Source of the DNA: Endomychus coccineus
Taxonomy: Eukaryota > Arthropoda > Insecta > Coleoptera > Endomychidae
NCBI GenBank assembly: GCA_958510875.1
Contig: OY294068.1
Coordinates: 31,166,297 to 31,230,296 of the forward strand
Length of the DNA: 64,000 nt
Direction of reading: 5' to 3'
The position numbers and the translations under genes are program-made. The notes under the pieces are model-generated. The model worked only from the letters and a program-made list of their open reading frames with translations, was not told where the DNA came from and did no database searches. Every line of letters starts with the position of its first letter. Position 1 is the stretch's first letter. Below, piece after piece: positions 58,930 to 64,000 of the stretch.

Positions 58930-60180
58930 CCAACTTTTTTATTTTATGGCTTTCGACAGGAAAGATCAACAGGAGATCTGCTTGCCTACGTAACACATGT
59001 GTGGCAGAAATCTATTGAAAAATATGGGGAATCTTTAGCTGTAGCATTGGATATCTCCAAAACATTTGACCGAGTTTGACACCAAAGCCTTCTTGGGAAA
59101 CTTCCGTCATAGGGTTTGCCGCCTCAACTTTGTCGCTTACTATCGAGTTTTCTCTCAGATAGATCACTCCATGTGGTGGTTGACGGAGTATCTTCCGATA
59201 CAATGATTATCAACGCTGGTGTTTCACAGGAATCTGTCTTGGCACCAACTTTGTTTCTGCTCCATATTAACGATCTGTTGGAAGTGACCACCTGTCCCGG
59301 CACAGCTTTGCAGATGATGGTACACTTCATATCGCTTTCTCATCTAGAGCCCCTATACTATCTTATGATGCCAGAGGAGCGAGATAGAGGCAGGTTGACG
59401 CAATTAATGGAGATTTGGCAATGCTTTTGAAATGGGATCTGATAATCTACTAGAGTTTAATGCAACCAAAACTCAAGCTTGCAACTTCTCCAGGAGGGCG
59501 GATCTCATAAGGCCTAACATGAGGTACAACTATTCAACTATTCCTATCAAGTCTTTAATATTCATGCTCGGGATCACCACCAACAACACCCTCTCATGGG
59601 ATGATCATGTAAGGTCCATTGCGAAAACTTGGTTTTCTATGCCGTGCCAAGAGCTATTTCACATCCCAGCAGCTCCTCATAATCTGCAATGCACAGATTC
59701 GACCTGTCCTGGAGTGCTGTTCCAATGTTTGGAGTTCTGCAGTTTTTGGGTTATACCCAGAAGAGAGCTGTTGGTCTGATTGATGATGTCACGCTTAAGA
59801 ATATATTGACCTCTCTAGAACATTGTAGAAAGATGGGTGGTCGCTCCCTTTTCTATAGATATTTGCATGGTCGGTGTTCACCATAAATCTCGTCTGTTGT
59901 TCCACCACGAAAAATTCCAGATAGGCGGACTAGACGAGCTCAAGCTAGTCACCCCGTCATTGTCAAGCTACAGACCTGTAGAACTTCTTCCTGCGAGACT
60001 TCATTTTTCTATCGAACGGCGGAGTTGTGGATTTGTTTACCTAGTGAGGTCTTTCCCTATGCCTATAACCCCCAAACCTTCAAGAAAAATGTAAATGTCC
60101 AACACTTCACCGCTGGTTCACACGATTTTCTTCGAATATTATAGCTTTTCTTCTCGTCTAGTCAAAGTATAGAAAAAAAA
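58930..60180 (+). mobile_element. LINE J1 copy 3, RT domain to 3' end
   Basis: In + frames: STGDLLAYVTHVWQKSIEKY, LAVALDISKTFDRV (RT first catalytic Asp), LSSFLSDRSLHVVVDGVSSD, INAGVSQESVLAPTLFLLHI (canonical GVPQGSVLSPTLF), then the palm Asp pair region with frameshift, and the C-terminal tail to 60180 ending agtatagaaaaaaaaca. A Jockey-like clade is likely. The best-preserved copy of the family, with stops. Confidence 0.85.
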
Positions 60181-60339
60181 CACATTTTCGTGTTGGCAAT
60201 TAATAGACACAGTAAAAGTTACTCTAGGTCGAACAGTGACAACACGTCTATCTGCTGGTTCGCTTTTCTCATAAGCTTATCAGTGGAACGAGTAGCACGA
60301 TTGAGTGATTATTCGACCATCCCCTCCAGAGGTATAGAA

Positions 60340-60550
60340 AACCTCAGTTGAAAATGCTAAAACACAAGTGATGCAAACAACGCCATCTACCAGAAGATAA
60401 ATGTTCCACTGAAAGAATTATCATCTCCGTCATTTCTTTGGAACGCGTGAGAACTTAGAATCAATGCGTTGTATTGTGAATAATTATTTCAGTGGGTGGA
60501 TCTATCTTCTGGCAAATGGCGTTTGGATCACTTGGTGCTTTAGCACATAA
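60340..60550. repeat. Short foldback
   Basis: ttgaaaatgctaaaacacaagt ... gccatctaccagaagataaa ... ccactgaaa at 60349-60415 is repeated inverted as tttcagtgggtggatctatc ... ttggtgctttagcacat at 60490-60549. Imperfect but co-linear. Confidence 0.55.
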
Positions 60551-60599
60551 TTGTCCCATACACTCTCCCACGTCACTTTGAAGTTCTTTTTATTCAGAT

Positions 60600-61060
60600 G
60601 ATCCTGCACGGGGTTCATTTTGCACATCAGCTAATGAATAATTTTTATCATCTGGGGCTATGTTTTTCCAGTTTCAACAATACAAGGTTAAAGCGTATTT
60701 GGCATGGAGTCTATCACTGCTTCGAGTTTTCTCTAAAGCGTCTTTTGAAGTCAGATATAAAATTTTCTGCCCAGTTTGGTGCAATCTTTTCATATAATTG
60801 TTTGATAAGCTAGGAAAAATGCCTTTTCGCATTGTATGATGTCATCATCTTCCAGTTTCCAGCAGGAGTACTTTTCCACTCTTCCATTGCAGATCTGCAC
60901 GTAATTTCGAAAAGAGGAGAAGATGCGACATCCAAAGGCTGCGGTAAATGGGTGGACCATTGTTGTTTTCACATAAGCTCCATCGAAAGAAATACATTTG
61001 AAAAAGGCACATCTGTTGATGTGTCATTAATTACCACAATAAGCTTAGCCAAGAAAGTAT
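60600..61060 (-). pseudogene. Pogo/Tigger-type DDE_1 transposase C-terminal fragment
   Basis: The - strand encodes STHLPQPLDVASSPLFEI, SAMEEWKSTPAGNWK and IKQLYEKIAPNWAENFIS in slightly shifted frames, matching the STHLLQPLDV-x-x-F-x-P and KQLYEKI blocks after the DDE core in pogo/Tigger/jerky-like transposases. Catalytic parts are absent. Confidence 0.75.
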
Positions 61061-61207
61061 GAAAGCTTTGTGAATAATTGATATTTTAACGACAAAAACA
61101 ACACAACGTTTCGGCATAATTTGAACTTTCCAAAATCCATGTTTAAAAAAACCGATGGATTATGGGCAATTACGGTGATCGAAAACTAGTAACCTAAATG
61201 ACAAGAA

Positions 61208-61440
61208 AAGTGTATAGTCGTATTTTTAGATCTTTCAAATGTATTTGACATTATTCCTCATGTAAAACTTTCAGATACTCTTAAACGATACGGGATAAAA
61301 GATATTGTCAAAACTGTCTTTGAAACTTACTTGGAAAATAGATTACAATTGGTCAAAGTTGGTGATTATCTTAGTGAACAAAGAGCTGTGAACTTGGAAT
61401 ACCTCGAGGCATGGTATTAGCACCTGTTTTATTTTCCTAT
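61208..61440 (+). mobile_element. LINE reverse transcriptase fragment
   Basis: The + frame reads VVFLDLSNVFDIIPHVKLSD, LKRYGIKDIVKTVFETYLEN, VGDYLSEQRAVN and, after a slip, CGIPRG-like sequence before VLAPVLF: the first palm block of a CR1/Jockey-like reverse transcriptase (DLSKAFD). Truncated on both sides. Confidence 0.75.
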
Positions 61441-61479
61441 TCCAAACTAGCATATAGACACCTTCCAGTTACCATAGTT

Positions 61480-62709
61480 TACAACTGATGAAACTGTGAA
61501 TAACATTGAGGAAATAACTGTATGGTTCTATACACTTTCTTTTTTGTTTATCCTACAGTTTTTACGCAGTTTTTTACGCAGCTTTTGGTGTAGTAAAACT
61601 GAGAGACTTTTTAGAGGTAAAATGTAAATGGAGCCTCTAAGAGCCTCCTCTGTACATGTATTATGTAAGTTAAATGAGTACTTGATAAAACGCTAAGAAT
61701 AAAGTGAACTTCAAGGACAATCACGTAATATCTAAGTACACTTTCAAAATAACGGTAATGGTTCTCCATTATTAATTTATTTTATTCATAAAGAATTTTT
61801 AGATATACCTACATCTAACTAATTAGTAAATTATGTGTCAATCGCAATTTTATATAGCGTAATGTATGCGTCCGAATTAGTTTTACGCAATCATAATGAT
61901 TGTCCGTTTATATAAATTACAAGTATCTGACATTCGTAAACATTATCATTATAATTCTTGATGAATGAACATAATATCTCATGGTTTTATGACGATTATG
62001 TGACAATATTTATTTCAGATTTCCCTACAGAGGATTTGATGTTTTTGGCAGAACTTTCTGTTGAATGAATAATGAGATAAATACGAGTGAATCAGTTGAA
62101 GTTTACAGAAAATGTTGATTAACTTTCGACTTTGGCATAACTTTAATCTTGGGGGATGCAAAATCTTCCAAACCTTAGGTAGTTATATGGGGCCGTTTCG
62201 TCTAATTTCCGGTAGGCACCAGCTATAATAGAGTGTTTTTTGCTAAGGGCCGCCAGATTTTATCTGCCTTTTGTATATAAGTAACTGAAAAAAATTTCCT
62301 TTGGTCCGTTGTAGCTGAGAGCTGAAAGTACCTCTTACGTAACTTCGGTTTTGAATTTCCATATTTAATTCACATTTAGGGGGCGGTAAAGGCGAGCTTG
62401 CATTGAATTGATTCATGATCTAAGGAAAATAAAAAATAAAACAATAATCTCTTGCGAAAACGCAAAGAGTCACTATAAGAGCGAACTGAATCCAACATCG
62501 GAAGACTTCGGACATTTACGGCTTGTAACGTATACACTGTATACACCTCAAGAGTATAGGAAAGAATAGAATATATATTGAATAATTCTCTTCTTGAACG
62601 TGATCTTTATTTTTAATCTATTAATCTAGCAATTAAAACATTGTAACATTCGCACACTTCAAATGTTGCTTGTTGCAGTAAATATCTCAGTAATTAACAC
62701 ATTCATTTC
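61480..62709. other. Nothing recognised
   Basis: 1.2 kb AT-rich DNA, no supported feature. Confidence 0.45.
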
Positions 62710-63582
62710 GACGTTTTTTCTAAATCGATTTAGAAAAAATATTATCAGTTTCGTTTTTGTATGACGTGCATTTTTGTATTTTTATAGAGGAAAATGCATC
62801 TCTTTCAGAAGCTGAAATCCAATATGGAAAAAAATGCCCAGATATAACCGAAATAGCCCAAAATTTCTTAATCGGAGGTTTTTGGGATCGTTGATCACGA
62901 TTCCGGTGCTAGATACGAGATACGTCACATTTGTGAACTAGGGCATCCTGGTACTCAAGTCGTCTCCAGGGGATTCATCAACATATCTTCTGCAATAGAG
63001 TGAAACTTGTTAGGGAGGCTTTTTTGAGATTTCCGGTCATGACCATGAACCTCAATAGTCACCTGGTAGTCAGAATACCCTGATTACCCAGAATTTTATA
63101 TACCTTTTTTGTTTTTTTTTAATTGTACCTTAAGAATAATATTATAGTATATCATAATTAAGACAGTCCCTGGAGATGATTTAGGTAATCAAGGTATTCT
63201 GATCGCCACGTGACTATTGAGGGGCATGATCACAACCAGCAACCTCAAAAGAACCTCCTTTACAAGTTTCATTCCATTCCAAAAGATAATTTCACTAATT
63301 CCCTGGAGACAATGATAGTGGATCCCCAGAGCCCCAGGTGCGACTTACTTTGTATCTGGTACCGGAACCGTGATCAGCGACCCCAAAAACCCCGGTAAGA
63401 AATTCTGGGTTATTTCAATTATATCTGGGCATTTTTTTTTTCATATTGAATTTCAGCTTCTGAAAGTGCATTCGAAGAGATGCAATTTCTTCTATAGAAA
63501 TGCAAAAATGCACGTCGTACAAAAACAAACTGGTAGCATTTTGTCTAAATGACTTCCTGAATTGATTTAAAAAAAACGTCTA
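62710..63582. repeat. Large foldback, ~380 bp inverted arms, ~90 bp centre
   Basis: The left arm (62710-63090) and right arm (63180-63582) pair: aaatgcatctctttcagaag versus cttctgaaagtgcattcgaag; ctgaaatccaatatgg versus tcatattgaatttcag; gatcgttgatcacgattccggt versus ccggaaccgtgatcagcgac; cctcaatagtcacctgg versus cacgtgactattgagg. No coding frame. Foldback or long-TIR DNA element. Confidence 0.8.
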
Positions 63583-64000
63583 CATCGGTTCAGCCGATTT
63601 TTTTTCTTTCTTTTAGCGTTTTTTGTGCTTTATTTCCTCGACTAATACTAGAGACGAAAGATATATTGGCACCGTAACGATTGACTCAGATTTCTGAGTT
63701 ACACAGTTACATAGATATTACAGAGTTTAGTCGACTGCTACGTTGGCCTGTGACGTCACTGTAGACATTTCCCTTACGTTCTTTCTTTCAGATGAGACAA
63801 CTCCCATATACTGACTTTGGGTACTATCGATGTTTGTTGAACTGGAGGAAATTGTAATCAATGTGAGAATATAATGAATGAAAAACTGCACAATCGTAAC
63901 TGTTCATAATTGATGTCCATGAAATAATAACCATTTTCATCCTTATCGACCTACAATTTTGACTTTTCCTCACGAACGAAACGAGTGCAACTTCTTCGAT
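63583..64000. other. Nothing recognised
   Basis: No supported feature; no further NRF exon seen before the window ends. Confidence 0.4.

Noticed and set aside
61990..62070. Possible next NRF exon after a tatttcag acceptor at ~62019
   Set aside because: The reading frame closes after 16 codons with no acyltransferase similarity and no donor.

Overview
The window is a stretch of an insect nuclear chromosome: AT-rich, genes with small GT-AG exons and long introns, and about two dozen transposable-element remnants of insect type (hAT, mariner, Tc1, pogo, non-LTR retrotransposons, Penelope). A beetle is plausible from the look of the elements, but I could not establish this from sequence alone.

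Three genes are supported, all split into exons whose phases I checked by hand. (1) 1-12923, + strand: NEMF/Caliban (Rqc2), ribosome quality control, 13 exons in the window (953 codons); only the first ~22 codons lie upstream. (2) 15355-25838, - strand: a radial spoke head protein of the RSPH4A/RSPH6A family, nine coding exons, 587 aa, apparently complete and convergent with NEMF. (3) 33958-55680, + strand: the first five exons (302 codons) of a nose-resistant-to-fluoxetine (NRF-6)-like membrane acyltransferase; the rest of its acyltransferase domain must lie beyond 64000. The three genes have unrelated roles (translation quality control, ciliary/flagellar motility, membrane acyl transfer) and do not form a functional cluster.

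The rest is intron and intergenic DNA filled with repeats. NEMF introns hold a 65-73 bp minisatellite, a dispersed repeat with a tRNA-like module split by a 1.8 kb insertion, a palindromic repeat, and a LINE/P-transposase-like patchwork. RSPH introns hold foldback repeats, LINE pieces and a hAT element. NRF intron 1 (14.3 kb) holds LINE, Tc1, a 410 bp MITE, a Penelope-like GIY-YIG fragment with a hAT inserted in it (perfect 8 bp target duplication), and a 3.5 kb satellite array whose 481/527/505 bp monomers form a 1513 bp higher-order repeat. Later introns hold a mariner with a nested 800 bp hAT-type MITE (perfect 8 bp duplication) and palindromes. The right end has a long-TIR element with a DUF4817-like fragment, LINE and pogo fragments, and a large foldback.

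The most notable signals are the higher-order satellite array with an apparent unequal-crossover junction, and hammerhead-ribozyme-like cores (CTGATGA, stem, GAAA) repeated in a palindromic family at three loci, with a related core in the Penelope terminal repeats.
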